Assembly (NCBI GenBank): GCA_947307255.1
Contig: CAMZIO010000004.1
Coordinates: forward strand, 1 to 64,000
DNA: 64,000 nt
Direction: 5' to 3'
From: an uncultured Clostridia bacterium
GTDB lineage: Bacteria; Bacillota; Clostridia; Oscillospirales; Oscillospiraceae
This document shows positions 1-11,283 of this stretch, piece after piece; the stretch's first letter is position 1; each line of letters starts with the position of its first letter. A program made the translations under genes and the position numbers. Under the pieces are notes generated by a model. The model made no database searches. It was not told where the DNA came from and was given only the letters and a program-made list of their open reading frames with translations.

Positions 1-3
1 GTT

Positions 4-1032
4 TCAGTTGATCTGCTTTCTGCGCGAGAGATTCATCGTGCCGTCCTTCATGTCGCCGATACTCTCCAGGCTCTTGCCCGTGCCCTCGGCCACGCAGGAG
101 ATCGCGTTCTCCGCTACGACGGTCTGGATGCCGGTGCGCGCGGTAACGAGCTTGTCGAATCCGCGGACCAGGCTGCCGCCGCCGGTCATCACGATGCCGT
201 TGGTGGAGATGTCGGCCACCAGCTCCGGCGGCGTGCGTTCGAGCACCTGGTGCACGGCTTCCATGATGCGCTCCACCGGCTCTTCAAAGGCGTCCATCAT
301 CTCCGTGGAGGTAACGGAGATCAGCTTGGGCAGGCCCGTGAGCAGGCAGCGCCCCTTGATCTCCATGGTCAGCTCCTCCTCCGGCGGGAAAACGCAGCCG
401 ATCTCCATTTTCATCTGCTCGGCTGTGCGCTCGCCGATGAGCAGGTTGTGCTTGCGGCGCATATATTTGATGATGGCCTCGTTGAACTGGTCGCCGGCGA
501 CCTTGATGGATGCGGATTCCACCACGCCGGAGAGGGAGATGACCGCGATATCCGCCGTGCCGCCGCCGATGTCGATAACGAAATGGCCGTCCGGCTTGGT
601 GATGTCGATTCCGGCGCCGATGGCAGCCGCGACCGGCTCCTCGATCAGATAGACGCGGCGCGCGCCGGCCTGGATGCCGGCGTCGATCACGGCGCGCTCT
701 TCAACCTCCGTAATGCCGGAGGGGACGCAGATGATGATGCGGGGCTTGAAGAACTGGAAGCCCACGACCTTGTGAATGAATTCCTTGAGCATCCGTTCGG
801 TAACGTCGTAATCCGAGATCACACCCTCGCGCAGCGGGCGGATGGCGACGATGTTGCCGGGCGTGCGGCCCAGCATGGCCTGCGCGTCCGCGCCGACCTT
901 GAGGAGCTTGCCGGTGTCCTTGTCGATGGCGACGACGGACGGCTCGTTGAGCACGATGCCCTTGCCCTTAATGTAGATCAACACCGATGCGGTACCAAGG
1001 TCAATGCCGATGTCTTTTCCAAATGCGCACAT
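4..1032 (-). CDS. mreB: Rod-shape-determining protein MreB/Mbl
   Basis: Bacterial actin homologue of about 342 aa that forms membrane-associated filaments and guides lateral cell-wall synthesis. The N-terminus carries the actin-family phosphate-1 motif GIDLGTASVLIY, followed by LNEPSVVAID and GRTPGNIVAIRPL, which are typical of MreB/Mbl. The phosphate-2 motif is DIGGGTADIAVIS and the adenosine motif is MTGGGSLVRG. I chose the ATG at 1032 rather than the upstream in-frame ATG because GAGGTG lies 6 nt before it and the family begins near this point. Paralogues MreB and Mbl cannot be separated here, and no mreC/mreD is visible. The stop lies 4 nt from the window edge. Confidence 0.93.
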   Translation of the reverse strand: MCAFGKDIGIDLGTASVLIYIKGKGIVLNEPSVVAIDKDTGKLLKVGADAQAMLGRTPGNIVAIRPLREGVISDYDVTERMLKEFIHKVVGFQFFKPRIIICVPSGITEVEERAVIDAGIQAGARRVYLIEEPVAAAIGAGIDITKPDGHFVIDIGGGTADIAVISLSGVVESASIKVAGDQFNEAIIKYMRRKHNLLIGERTAEQMKMEIGCVFPPEEELTMEIKGRCLLTGLPKLISVTSTEMMDAFEEPVERIMEAVHQVLERTPPELVADISTNGIVMTGGGSLVRGFDKLVTARTGIQTVVAENAISCVAEGTGKSLESIGDMKDGTMNLSRRKQIN

Positions 1033-1101
1033 AGTAGCACCTCTTGCTTTCTTCGGGTATATCAAGCGGGCAGACCCGTCTTGTTACAAAACAACATATT
1101 A

Positions 1102-1130
1102 ATTATAACGGCAAGAAACGCACTTTGCAA
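1102..1130 (-). promoter_or_regulatory. Sigma-A promoter of mreB
   Basis: On the minus strand, TTGCAA (1125-1130), a 17-nt spacer and a perfect TATAAT (1102-1107) lie about 70 nt upstream of the mreB start. This implies mreB is transcribed separately from comF. Confidence 0.7.
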
Positions 1131-1146
1131 TAGCATTATGCGAATC

Positions 1147-1824
1147 TCACGGCGCGCTTTTGCCGCCTTTTTCCCCGTGCTCGTCCACGGCGGAGGCAAC
1201 GGTGGCGCAGACCACGCTTTGCGCGCCCGCATCCCGAAGCACGCGCACGCACTCGCCAAGGGTCGACCCGGTGGTGATGATGTCGTCCAGGAGCAGCACC
1301 CGCGCGCCTTGAATCTGCTCTGTGTCCGCCGCCTCGTACACGCCAAGCACGTTGCCCTTGCGCTCCTCGCGGGAGGTCAGGCCCGACTGCGGCGGGTTGT
1401 CAAAAACTTTGCGCAGCAGCGTCAGCGGCGGCGCATCCCAGATTTTGCCGAGCTCCGCGGCAATCAACTGCGATTGATCGTAGCCGCGCTCGCGCCTGCG
1501 CCTGTCCGATACCGGGACGTAAGTAATGCAGTCGAAGGCGCCGGGCAGCTCTTCGGCAATCGTGCGCGCCATGAGCTGGGCGTAGCCCTCCGCTGCACTT
1601 CGTCCGCCGTGGAACTTGAAACGCAGCAACGATTGGCGCACGACGCCCTCGTAGCGCAGCGGCGAGACGCAGCGCCCAAAGGGAGCGCCCTCGCGCAGTG
1701 GCTTTTCGGCGTAGGGCAGCTTCTTTTCACACGAGGGGCAGACTCCGTGTACGCCGGGGCGGGCGCAAAATGCGCAGCGCGGAGGGAAGATCAGATCCAG
1801 CAAAGCCGTCGCCCATTTTTCCAT
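1147..1824 (-). CDS. comF: ComF family phosphoribosyltransferase-like protein
   Basis: A 225-aa protein. The N-terminal CxxC...CxxC zinc ribbon (CAFC, about residue 17; CPSC, about residue 29) precedes a type-I phosphoribosyltransferase fold whose PRPP-binding loop reads LLLDDIITTGSTL (about residues 173-185). ComF of naturally competent bacteria assists uptake or processing of transforming DNA, but homologues occur widely in organisms not known to be competent. It lies 43 nt downstream of recD2 on the same strand and is likely co-transcribed. The start has AAAGGA upstream. The family call is secure; the competence role is inference. Confidence 0.9.
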   Translation of the reverse strand: MEKWATALLDLIFPPRCAFCARPGVHGVCPSCEKKLPYAEKPLREGAPFGRCVSPLRYEGVVRQSLLRFKFHGGRSAAEGYAQLMARTIAEELPGAFDCITYVPVSDRRRRERGYDQSQLIAAELGKIWDAPPLTLLRKVFDNPPQSGLTSREERKGNVLGVYEAADTEQIQGARVLLLDDIITTGSTLGECVRVLRDAGAQSVVCATVASAVDEHGEKGGKSAP

Positions 1825-1867
1825 ATTGCCGCTTCCTTTCTCTGCTTTGCCGCACGCGAGCGCCCGA

Positions 1868-4072
1868 TCAGCCGTTTTTCAGCCGCCAGCGCAGGCCGCT
1901 GTAACGCCGCTGCTGGCGGTCGTTCTCCGCCATGCGGCCGACGGTGGCGTCGTCCCCGACGATGATCAACAGCTCCCGCGCGCGGGTGATGGCGGTGTAG
2001 AGCACGCCGCGCACCTGCAAGAGCGGCGCGCAGGGCGCCGAAACGAAAATCACGCCGCGGTATTCGCTGCCCTGCGCCTTGTGCACCGTCGTGGCGTACG
2101 CCACGTCCAGCTCGGCAAGCATATCCGCGGTATAGGTAGCCACGCGGTCGTCAAAGGCAATGGTCAAAAGTTCGCCGCTGGGGTCGATTTGCAGGATACG
2201 CCCCACGTCGCCGTTGAAAATGCCGGTGCCGGCGGTGCCGTCCTCCTTTTCCCAGACGACGTCGTAATCGTTTCGTATCTGCATGACGCGGTCGCCCTCC
2301 CGGAAGACGCCGTCCCCCCAGGGACGCTCGCGTTTCGCGGGAGCGGCGGGATTCAACGCGGCTTGCAGCGCACGGTTGAGCGCAAGCGTGCCGGTCGGCC
2401 CCTTGCGGGTGGGGGTAAGCACCTGAATCTCAGCGGCAGGGAGGTGCATTTTCTCCGGCAGGCGATGGGCGCACAGCTCCACCACCGTGTCGACCAGCCG
2501 CGCGCTGTCGCGCCGGGGCAGGAAGAAAAAATCTCCGTCCGCGCTGTTGTTCAGCTCCGGCATACGCCCGTCGTTCACGGCGTGTGCGCTGCGCACGATG
2601 GCCGAGCGCTCCGCCTGGCGGAAAATCTCCGTCAGCGCGACGGTGGCGAGCTTTCCGCTGCGAATGAGGTCGGCAAACACGTTGCCTGCGCCGACGGAGG
2701 GCAACTGGTCTGAGTCGCCCACCATCACCAGCCGGCAGCCGGGACGCAGCGCCGCCAAAAACGCGCGCATGAGAGCCAGATCCACCATGGACATCTCGTC
2801 GAGAATCACGGCGTCCGCCTCCAGCGGATCCTGTTCACTCTTGGCAAAGCTCACCTCGCCGGTCTGCTCGTTCCAGCTCATGCCGAGCATACGGTGGATC
2901 GTCTGCGCCTCCCGGCCGCACAGCTCGCCCATGCGCTGGGCCGCGCGCCCGGTGGGGGCGGCCAGCAGGACGGTGAGCCCCATGCGCTCAAACAGCGCCA
3001 CGATCCCGCGTACGGAGGTGGTTTTTCCCGTGCCCGGGCCGCCGGTGAGCAGCAGCAGCGCCTCCTGCGCGGCGAGCTCCACGGCCCTGCGCTGCAGCGG
3101 GGCGTATTCGATGCCCTGCTCGCGCTCAATCTCGTCGATCACCTTTGACGCCCCGCGCAGCTTGTCCGGCCGATCGGAGAGCATGGCGCGCAGGCGCGCT
3201 GCGACGTAGGTCTCCGCCTCGTGGCAGCGCGCGAGATAACACGCTTCCACGTTCGCCACCTGCTCGCACACGATGTGCCCGCGCTCGATCAGATCGTCCA
3301 GCGCGCGCTCCGCCGCGTCCGTACCGCAGTCGAGCAGCTGCACCGTGGCGGCAAGGAGCTTGTGGCGCGGCAGAAAAACGTGTCCGCCGCCCAGCTCGTT
3401 GTGGGAAAGCTCAAACAGCAGCCCCGCTTCCGTGCGGCAGGCAGCGTCGCCGGAAACGCCCAGCGAAAGCGCGATTTCGTCTGAAACGGAGAATTCCACG
3501 TGAAACGGCTCGCCGGAGAGCAGGTAGGGGTTACGGCGCACCGCGTCCATCGCGTCCGCGCCGTAGCGGCGGTAGAGCGGCACCGCCAGCGCGACGGGCA
3601 GTTCGTAGCGCGTGAGGAATTCCATCACGCGGCGCAGTCCCATCTGCGCGCGAAAGCTTTGCGCAATTTCGCGGGCGCGTTTGTCCGTGATGCCCTGGAT
3701 CGTGCGCAGCTTTTCCGGTTCGCTTTCAATCACCGAAAGCGTCTGCGCACCGAAACGGGCAACCAGCTTCTGCGCCGTGGCGGGACCGACGCCGCGCAGC
3801 GCGCCGGAAGCCAGATAGTTCAGAATCTGCGTCTCATCGTCTGGCATATACCGATCCGCCGCGTCAATGACGAATTGCTCGCCGTGCTGCGGATGCACGG
3901 CAAACGTGCCGTTGGCGACAAGCCTTTCGCCCGGCGCGGCGCAGGGAATGCAGCCGGTGGCGGTGAGCAGTTCGCCCTCGTCGGTTACGAGGCGAAGGAC
4001 GGCGTAGCCGTTCTCCTCGTTTTGGTAGATCACGGCCATAACGGTGCCGATAACGGTCTGTGATTCGTTCAT
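1868..4072 (-). CDS. recD2: RecD2-type ATP-dependent DNA helicase
   Basis: A 734-aa SF1B 5'-3' helicase of the RecD2 (RecD/TraA) family, found in bacteria without requiring RecB and RecC. An N-terminal OB-like region is followed by helix-hairpin-helix segments (YLASGALRGVGPATAQKLV, about residues 86-104; a second near 125-140). The helicase core has Walker A GGPGTGKTT, Walker B LDEMSMVD, motif III GDSDQLPSVGAG and the C-terminal motif YATTVHKAQGSEY. The role is in recombination/repair or replication-fork processing. It heads the comF pair; the ATG follows GGAGAG at short spacing (3 nt). Confidence 0.95.
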   Translation of the reverse strand: MNESQTVIGTVMAVIYQNEENGYAVLRLVTDEGELLTATGCIPCAAPGERLVANGTFAVHPQHGEQFVIDAADRYMPDDETQILNYLASGALRGVGPATAQKLVARFGAQTLSVIESEPEKLRTIQGITDKRAREIAQSFRAQMGLRRVMEFLTRYELPVALAVPLYRRYGADAMDAVRRNPYLLSGEPFHVEFSVSDEIALSLGVSGDAACRTEAGLLFELSHNELGGGHVFLPRHKLLAATVQLLDCGTDAAERALDDLIERGHIVCEQVANVEACYLARCHEAETYVAARLRAMLSDRPDKLRGASKVIDEIEREQGIEYAPLQRRAVELAAQEALLLLTGGPGTGKTTSVRGIVALFERMGLTVLLAAPTGRAAQRMGELCGREAQTIHRMLGMSWNEQTGEVSFAKSEQDPLEADAVILDEMSMVDLALMRAFLAALRPGCRLVMVGDSDQLPSVGAGNVFADLIRSGKLATVALTEIFRQAERSAIVRSAHAVNDGRMPELNNSADGDFFFLPRRDSARLVDTVVELCAHRLPEKMHLPAAEIQVLTPTRKGPTGTLALNRALQAALNPAAPAKRERPWGDGVFREGDRVMQIRNDYDVVWEKEDGTAGTGIFNGDVGRILQIDPSGELLTIAFDDRVATYTADMLAELDVAYATTVHKAQGSEYRGVIFVSAPCAPLLQVRGVLYTAITRARELLIIVGDDATVGRMAENDRQQRRYSGLRWRLKNG

Positions 4073-4199
4073 GTTCTCTCCGCATTACAAGGGTGGGAAT
4101 ATCCTCGCTCCAGGGGCTTGCACGTTCGGAAGCGTTACGCCGGGCGCGCCCTGCTGCAACCGGAGCGCAGCGGCGCCAGACCCGGAGCAACCGCCTTTT

Positions 4200-4553
4200 T
4201 CATTGCGGTTTCCCTTGCTTTTCCGTAAAAAATAAAAGTTCTTCCGTCTTCTCGCAAAGCGACACGTCGTAATCGTCGTGGCAAAGGAGCGCGGCGACGC
4301 GCCGGGCCTCCTCGTCCATGCCGCAGTCGAGAATCACGATGTGGGTAAAGCCCCCGTCCTCATAGCGCGAGCGCTGGAGCATACGCACCGTATGCTCCAG
4401 CTCCGGTGCGGCACCGCGCGCGGGGACCAGGGCAATCGTTTCCAGCGTGCTGTGCCGCCGGGGGTGCAGCACCGCCGACAAAAGCATCCACAGCACGCAC
4501 GCAAGCCCGATGGCCGAGAGCGCAGCCACCGCGCCGTCCTGCAAAAGCTGCAT
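4200..4553 (-). CDS. Small membrane-anchored protein of unknown function
   Basis: A 117-aa protein I do not recognise. Residues about 9-31 form one hydrophobic helix, so it is probably membrane-anchored with the rest on one side. The remainder is a soluble alpha/beta-like stretch (ETIALVPARG, then HIVILDCGMDEEARR), with a positively charged tail after the helix (HPRRH). GAGGTG sits 7 nt before the ATG. It is embedded between uvrA (44 nt upstream) and recD2 on the same strand. Co-transcription with repair genes is likely, but nothing in the sequence shows a repair function. Confidence 0.7.
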   Translation of the reverse strand: MQLLQDGAVAALSAIGLACVLWMLLSAVLHPRRHSTLETIALVPARGAAPELEHTVRMLQRSRYEDGGFTHIVILDCGMDEEARRVAALLCHDDYDVSLCEKTEELLFFTEKQGKPQ

Positions 4554-4597
4554 GATTTCTCACCTCATCCCAGACTATGCGGCGCGGCGGCGATGGG

Positions 4598-7423
4598 TTA
4601 CGGGAGTACCTTTTTCAAATACTGTCCCGTATAGGACGTGCTTACCTGTGCGAGCTGCTCCGGCGTGCCGGCAGCGACGATCGTGCCGCCGCCGCTGCCA
4701 CCCTCGGGGCCGAGGTCGATCAGGTAGTCCGCACACTTGATCACGTCGAGATTGTGCTCGATCACGAGCACGGTGTTGCCGCTGTCCACCAGGCGCTGCA
4801 GCACCTCCAGCAGCTTTTTCACGTCGTCCGTATGCAGGCCGGTGGTCGGTTCGTCGAGAATGTAGATCGTGCGGCCGGTGGCACGGCGGGACAGCTCGGT
4901 TGCCAGCTTGACGCGCTGCGCCTCGCCGCCGGAGAGCGTGGTGGACGACTGGCCGAGGCGGATATAGCCCAGACCCACGTCGCAAAGTGTCTGGAGCTTG
5001 GCGGCAATCCTGGGCAGATCGCGGAAAAATTCCAGCGCCTCGTCCACGGTCATCTCCAGCACCTCGGCGATGTTTTTGCCCTTATAGCGCACCTCCAGCG
5101 TTTCGCGGTTGTAGCGCTTGCCCTTGCACACCTCGCAGGGGACGTAGATGTCGGGCAGGAAGTGCATTTCGATCTTGAGCTGCCCGTCGCCGCTGCACGC
5201 CTCGCAGCGTCCGCCCCGCACGTTGAAGCTGAAGCGTCCGCTGGCATAGCCGCGCGCCTTGGCGTCCGGCGTGGAGGCGAACAGGTCGCGAATATCGTTG
5301 AAGACGTTGGTATAGGTCGCGGGGTTGGAGCGCGGCGTGCGGCCGATGGGACTTTGGTCGATGCAGATGACCTTGTCGAGAAACTCCTCGCCCTCGATGG
5401 CGCGGTGGCGTCCGGCGTGTACCTTCATGCGGTTTAAGTCCGCGCCCAGCTTTTTAAACAGGATCTCGTTGACCAGCGAGGATTTTCCGCTGCCGGACAC
5501 GCCCGTTACGCAGGTGAACGTCCCCAGCGGGATGGACACGTCGATGTCCTTCAGATTGTTCTCCCGCGCGCCGCGCACGGTGAGCGCTTTGCCGCTGCCA
5601 GATCTGCGCTGCGCGGGGACGGGGATCTTCTTTTTGCCTGAGAGATACTGCCCCGTCAGGGAGCTTTCGCACGCCATGATCTCCTCCGGTGTGCCGGCGG
5701 CGACGATCTCGCCGCCGTGTATGCCCGCGCCGGGGCCGACGTCAACGATATAGTCGGCGGCGCGCATGGTGTCCTCGTCGTGCTCGACGACGATGAGCGT
5801 GTTGCCGAGGTCGCGCAGGCGCTTGAGCGTGGCGAGCAGCTTGTCGTTGTCGCGTTGGTGCAGGCCGATCGAGGGCTCGTCGAGAATATAGAGCACGCCC
5901 ATCAGACTTGAGCCGATCTGCGTGGCCAGACGAATGCGCTGCGCCTCGCCGCCGGAGAGGGAGGCGCTGGCGCGCGAGAGCGTCAGATATTCCAGGCCGA
6001 CGGAGCGCAAAAAGCCCAGCCGCGCCTTGATCTCCTTCAAAATCCGCTCGCCGATGCGCATCTGCTGCTCGCTGAGCGTCAGATTTTCCATGAAGTCCAG
6101 AGCCTCCACCACGGACTTTTCCGTATAGTCGGCAATGCTGCTGCCGCCCACCGTTACCGCAAGGGACTCCTTGCGCAAGCGCTTGCCCTGACAGGTGGGG
6201 CAGGGGCATTCGGACATATACTCCTCCAGCTCGGCGCGCACGCCGTCGCTCTGCGTTTCGCGGTAGCGGCGCGAGAGGTTGTTGACGATGCCCTCGAATG
6301 GCTGGTACAGCACGCCCTTGCCGCGAGGCTGATCGTATTGCAGCTCCAGCGCCTCGCCCTTCGTGCCGTAGAGGATGACGTCCATCACCTCGTCAGAAAG
6401 CTTGTCCAAGGGGTCGCGCAGGGAGAAACGGTATTTCTTCGCCAGCGCCTCGAAGTACATACGGGAGATGCCGTCCCCCCGCACGTTGTTCCAGCCGGAG
6501 GCACAGATCGCTCCGTCGAGGATCGAAAGCGAGCGGTTGGGGATCACCAGCTCCGGGTCGACCCGCAGCTGGAAGCCCAGACCCGTGCACGCCGGGCACG
6601 CGCCGAAAGGATTGTTGAACGAGAACATACGCGGGGCGAGTTCCTCGATGGAGATGCCGCAGTCCTCGCAGGCGTAGTTCTGGGAAAAGAGGATGTCGCG
6701 CTCCTCCTGCAGGACGTTGACGAGCACCAACCCGCCGGTGAGCGCGGCGGCAGTCTCGACCGAGTCGGTCAGGCGGTGCACCACGTCCGGCCGCAGGATC
6801 AGACGGTCCACGACGATCTCGATGTTGTGCTTCCTGTTTTTATCCAGCTTGATCTCCTCGCTCAGCTCGTACATACTGCCGTCCACGCGCACGCGCACGT
6901 AGCCGGACCGGCGTGCATCCTCGAATACTTTGGTATATTCGCCCTTGCGCGCGCGGATTACCGGCGCCATGACCTGAATGCGCGTGCCCTCCGGCAGCAG
7001 CAGTAGCTGGTCGATGATCTGGTCGATGGATTGCTGGCGGATCTCCTTGCCGCAGTTGGGGCAGTGGGGCGTGCCCACGCGCGCCCACAGCAGGCGCAGA
7101 TAGTCGTAGATCTCCGTTACCGTGCCCACCGTGGAGCGCGGGTTCTGGGAGGTGGTCTTCTGGTCGATGGAGATGGCAGGGGAGAGCCCCTCAATGTAAT
7201 CCACGTCGGGCTTTTCCTTCTGCCCCAGGAACATCCGCGCATACGAGCTGAGACTCTCCACATAGCGGCGCTGCCCCTCGGCGTAGATGGTGTCAAACGC
7301 GAGGGAGGATTTGCCGCTGCCGGAGAGTCCCGTTACGACGGTCAGCGCGTCGCGCGGGATCGCCACGTCGATATTTTTCAGGTTGTTTTCTCTTGCGCCC
7401 TTGACAAAGATTCTGCTGTTCAT
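4598..7423 (-). CDS. uvrA: Excinuclease ABC subunit A
   Basis: Damage-recognition ATPase of nucleotide excision repair, 941 aa, the normal length. Two ABC ATPase modules are visible: Walker [10 protein letters not shown] at residues 32-40 and GVSGSGKSS in the C-terminal half, each with an LSGGEAQR signature. Zinc modules are seen at CPNC, CEDC...CPAC and CEAC...CEVC. The start is preceded by AAGGAGTCAACGG. It works with UvrB, encoded two genes upstream. The intervening ybaK gene is 12 nt away, so uvrB-ybaK-uvrA looks like one transcription unit. Confidence 0.98.
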   Translation of the reverse strand: MNSRIFVKGARENNLKNIDVAIPRDALTVVTGLSGSGKSSLAFDTIYAEGQRRYVESLSSYARMFLGQKEKPDVDYIEGLSPAISIDQKTTSQNPRSTVGTVTEIYDYLRLLWARVGTPHCPNCGKEIRQQSIDQIIDQLLLLPEGTRIQVMAPVIRARKGEYTKVFEDARRSGYVRVRVDGSMYELSEEIKLDKNRKHNIEIVVDRLILRPDVVHRLTDSVETAAALTGGLVLVNVLQEERDILFSQNYACEDCGISIEELAPRMFSFNNPFGACPACTGLGFQLRVDPELVIPNRSLSILDGAICASGWNNVRGDGISRMYFEALAKKYRFSLRDPLDKLSDEVMDVILYGTKGEALELQYDQPRGKGVLYQPFEGIVNNLSRRYRETQSDGVRAELEEYMSECPCPTCQGKRLRKESLAVTVGGSSIADYTEKSVVEALDFMENLTLSEQQMRIGERILKEIKARLGFLRSVGLEYLTLSRASASLSGGEAQRIRLATQIGSSLMGVLYILDEPSIGLHQRDNDKLLATLKRLRDLGNTLIVVEHDEDTMRAADYIVDVGPGAGIHGGEIVAAGTPEEIMACESSLTGQYLSGKKKIPVPAQRRSGSGKALTVRGARENNLKDIDVSIPLGTFTCVTGVSGSGKSSLVNEILFKKLGADLNRMKVHAGRHRAIEGEEFLDKVICIDQSPIGRTPRSNPATYTNVFNDIRDLFASTPDAKARGYASGRFSFNVRGGRCEACSGDGQLKIEMHFLPDIYVPCEVCKGKRYNRETLEVRYKGKNIAEVLEMTVDEALEFFRDLPRIAAKLQTLCDVGLGYIRLGQSSTTLSGGEAQRVKLATELSRRATGRTIYILDEPTTGLHTDDVKKLLEVLQRLVDSGNTVLVIEHNLDVIKCADYLIDLGPEGGSGGGTIVAAGTPEQLAQVSTSYTGQYLKKVLP

Positions 7424-7435
7424 CCGTTGACTCCT

Positions 7436-7936
7436 TCAATCCACGATCACGTCGGCGGTTTTCGCGCCGATCAGCCCCAGCAGCGCGGCGGGAGGCAGCT
7501 CGATCTGGCTGCCGATCTTGCCTGCACTGACGAATACCGTCGCGCAGTTTTCCACCGTGCGGTGGAAAACCGTGGGATACTGCTTCTTCATACCCACCGG
7601 CGAGCAGCCGCCGCGGACGTAGCCCGTCAGCGCGGGCAGCTCCTTTACCGCGATCAGCTCCACGGATTTCTCGCCTGCGGCCTTTGCCGCCTTTTTCAGA
7701 TCCAGGCTTTCCGCCACGGGAATACAGAAAACGCAAAGATGGCCGCTTGCGCCGCGCGCGACCAGCGTTTTGTACACCGACTCGACCGGCTGGCCCAGCT
7801 TTTCAGCGATGTGCAGGCCGTACTCCCGGTCGCCCAGCGGGCTCTCGTCCTCCTCATACGTGTGCGCTGTATAGGGGATCTTCCGCTGCTCCAGGATGCG
7901 CATCACGTTGGTTTTTTCTTCCTTGTGTTTTGCCAT
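7436..7936 (-). CDS. ybaK: YbaK/EbsC-type Cys-tRNA(Pro) deacylase
   Basis: A 166-aa member of the YbaK/ProX trans-editing family, which hydrolyses mischarged Cys-tRNA(Pro). Family landmarks are YTAHTYEED near residue 20, VYKTLVARG near 55, the catalytic-lysine helix region DLKKAAKAAGEKSVELI, and GYVRGGCSPVGMKK (about residues 107-120). The start has AAGGAG at good spacing. It sits between uvrB and uvrA on the same strand with gaps of 28 and 12 nt, so it is translated from a DNA-repair transcript without an obvious functional link. Confidence 0.93.
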   Translation of the reverse strand: MAKHKEEKTNVMRILEQRKIPYTAHTYEEDESPLGDREYGLHIAEKLGQPVESVYKTLVARGASGHLCVFCIPVAESLDLKKAAKAAGEKSVELIAVKELPALTGYVRGGCSPVGMKKQYPTVFHRTVENCATVFVSAGKIGSQIELPPAALLGLIGAKTADVIVD

Positions 7937-7964
7937 GATTCTCTCCTTACGTGCCTGCGCGCCG

Positions 7965-9935
<1,971 letters not shown>

Positions 9936-9947
9936 GGAGCAACCTCC

Positions 9948-10628
9948 TTAATGCGGCGGCAGCAGGCCGTTTTGCCGCAGCGATACGAAATCGCCGTCTG
10001 CCACGATGATGTGATCCACCAGCTCGATCCCCACCGCGTGCAGCGCGCTCCAGACGGCGAGTGTCATGCGCTCGTCCTCGCTCGACGGCAGCGCCACGCC
10101 GCTGGGGTGGTTGTGCGAGAGGATCACGTTGCTTGCACCGCAGTGCAGCGCGTCTTCCGCGATGCGCCGCACGTTGACGCTGACGCTGTCCACGCTGCCC
10201 TCCGCCACGCGGAAACAGGCGAGCAGCTTGCCCTTGGCATCCAGGCACGCTTCGTGCAGCTCCTCGTGCTTCATGCCAAAAAACCGGTCGATAAAGTATG
10301 CGCCGGAGCACTCCGCCGAGTTGAGAATCGTGCCGCCTGAAAAGCTCTCGCTTCTGATGCGCCGCCAGAGCGGCAGAAGCAGCGCGAGCAGAGTGGCGGC
10401 GTTTTCGCCCATACCCTCCACCTGCGCCAACTCCTCCGGCGCGGCGGAAAACACGCCCTCCAGTGAGCCGAAGCGATCCATCAGCCGGTGGGCAATGGGG
10501 TTGGTATCCCGACGGGGGATCGCGTAATACAGCAGCAGCTCCAGCACCTCGTGGTCGGCAAACGCATCCAGCCCGTGCCGGCGGAATTGCTCCTTCTTCC
10601 GCTGCCTGTGTCCGTCGTGGATCGACAT
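9948..10628 (-). CDS. radC: RadC family JAB1/MPN-domain protein
   Basis: A 226-aa protein with an N-terminal helix-hairpin-helix region (GMGENAATLLA) and a C-terminal JAMM metalloprotease-like domain with zinc ligands HNHPSG followed by an acidic residue (SEDERMT). Despite its name, a role of RadC in DNA repair is not established. I chose the ATG at 10628, giving MSIHDGHRQRKKEQF, because AAGGGGG lies 7 nt upstream; another in-frame ATG is 18 nt further upstream. It ends 12 nt before uvrB and probably heads the uvrB-ybaK-uvrA unit. Confidence 0.93.
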   Translation of the reverse strand: MSIHDGHRQRKKEQFRRHGLDAFADHEVLELLLYYAIPRRDTNPIAHRLMDRFGSLEGVFSAAPEELAQVEGMGENAATLLALLLPLWRRIRSESFSGGTILNSAECSGAYFIDRFFGMKHEELHEACLDAKGKLLACFRVAEGSVDSVSVNVRRIAEDALHCGASNVILSHNHPSGVALPSSEDERMTLAVWSALHAVGIELVDHIIVADGDFVSLRQNGLLPPH

Positions 10629-10681
10629 AGCCGCGCCCCCTTCCATAGAGCTCCATACAGCAAGCGTTGTTAAATCAGTTT

Positions 10682-10710
10682 ATTTTATCACGTTTTTTCG
10701 TGCTCTACAA
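10682..10710 (-). promoter_or_regulatory. Candidate promoter of the radC-uvrB-ybaK-uvrA unit
   Basis: Minus strand: TTGTAG (10705-10710), 17-nt spacer, TAAAAT (10682-10687). The spacer contains the small palindrome CACG-N6-CGTG, a possible regulator site. No obvious LexA box is seen. Confidence 0.45.
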
Positions 10711-10733
10711 GCAGTTTTTCCGTGTATTATATA

Positions 10734-10773
10734 GTTGCGGGCCCCACAGGCAGTTGCCTGCGGGGCCCGCAAC
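10734..10773. terminator. Strong GC-rich hairpin between nifU and radC
   Basis: Two 19-nt arms with a single mismatch and a 2-nt gap (about 40 nt in total) lie between the nifU stop and the radC promoter. No clear T-tract follows on either strand, so it may be an unconventional terminator or an mRNA-stabilising 3' hairpin of nifSU. Confidence 0.5.
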
Positions 10774-10882
10774 CGGGAGAGTTTTGCCTGTTTCCGCCCG
10801 GCGGCGCAGACACGTGACGCGCCGTCTGGCGGCTGGGGTGCGTGGTGGGGGATTGCGCCGCCTGCGGACGGCGCGAAGCGGT

Positions 10883-11272
10883 CTATGGGCAATCTTCGGA
10901 CTTTGTCTTGCGGTGATAATCCTCCAGCGCGGCGTGGATCGCCTCCTCCGCCAGCACGGAGCAGTGTATTTTATGGCTGGGCAGCCCGTCGAGCGCCTCC
11001 GTTACGGCCTGGTTCGTCAGACGCATTGCGTCTGCCACCGGCTTGCCCTTGATCAGCTCCGTCGCCATCGAGCTTGACGCGATGGCGCTGCCGCAGCCAA
11101 AGGTTTCAAACTTCGCGTCTGTGATGACGTCGCCTTCAATCTTGAGATACATCTTCATGATATCGCCGCACTTGGCGTTGCCGACCTCACCGACCCCGTC
11201 GGCGTCCTCAATCACGCCGACGTTGCGGGGATTGCGGAAATGATCCATCACTTTCTCGCTGTATAATGCCAT
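10883..11272 (-). CDS. nifU: NifU/IscU-type iron-sulfur cluster scaffold
   Basis: A 129-aa U-type scaffold on which [2Fe-2S]/[4Fe-4S] clusters are assembled from sulfur delivered by the cysteine desulfurase. The three cluster cysteines are visible in KCGDIM (about residue 35), FGCGSA (about 60) and IHCSVLAEEAI (about 103); the conserved Asp next to the first Cys is present. It lies 11 nt downstream of nifS with AAGGAGG before the ATG, so the two are co-transcribed. This is the minimal NifS-NifU arrangement common in Clostridia. Confidence 0.96.
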   Translation of the reverse strand: MALYSEKVMDHFRNPRNVGVIEDADGVGEVGNAKCGDIMKMYLKIEGDVITDAKFETFGCGSAIASSSMATELIKGKPVADAMRLTNQAVTEALDGLPSHKIHCSVLAEEAIHAALEDYHRKTKSEDCP

Positions 11273-11283
11273 GTTAAGCCTCC

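Noticed and set aside
250..1965. 571-aa plus-strand ORF opposite mreB and comF
   Set aside because: It is the antisense of clear conserved genes, with Asp/Ala/Arg-rich composition typical of GC-rich shadow frames and no homology I can see.
10735..11052. Small plus-strand ORFs between radC and nifU
   Set aside because: They lie over a hairpin and the 3' end of nifU, with no homology or ribosome binding site.
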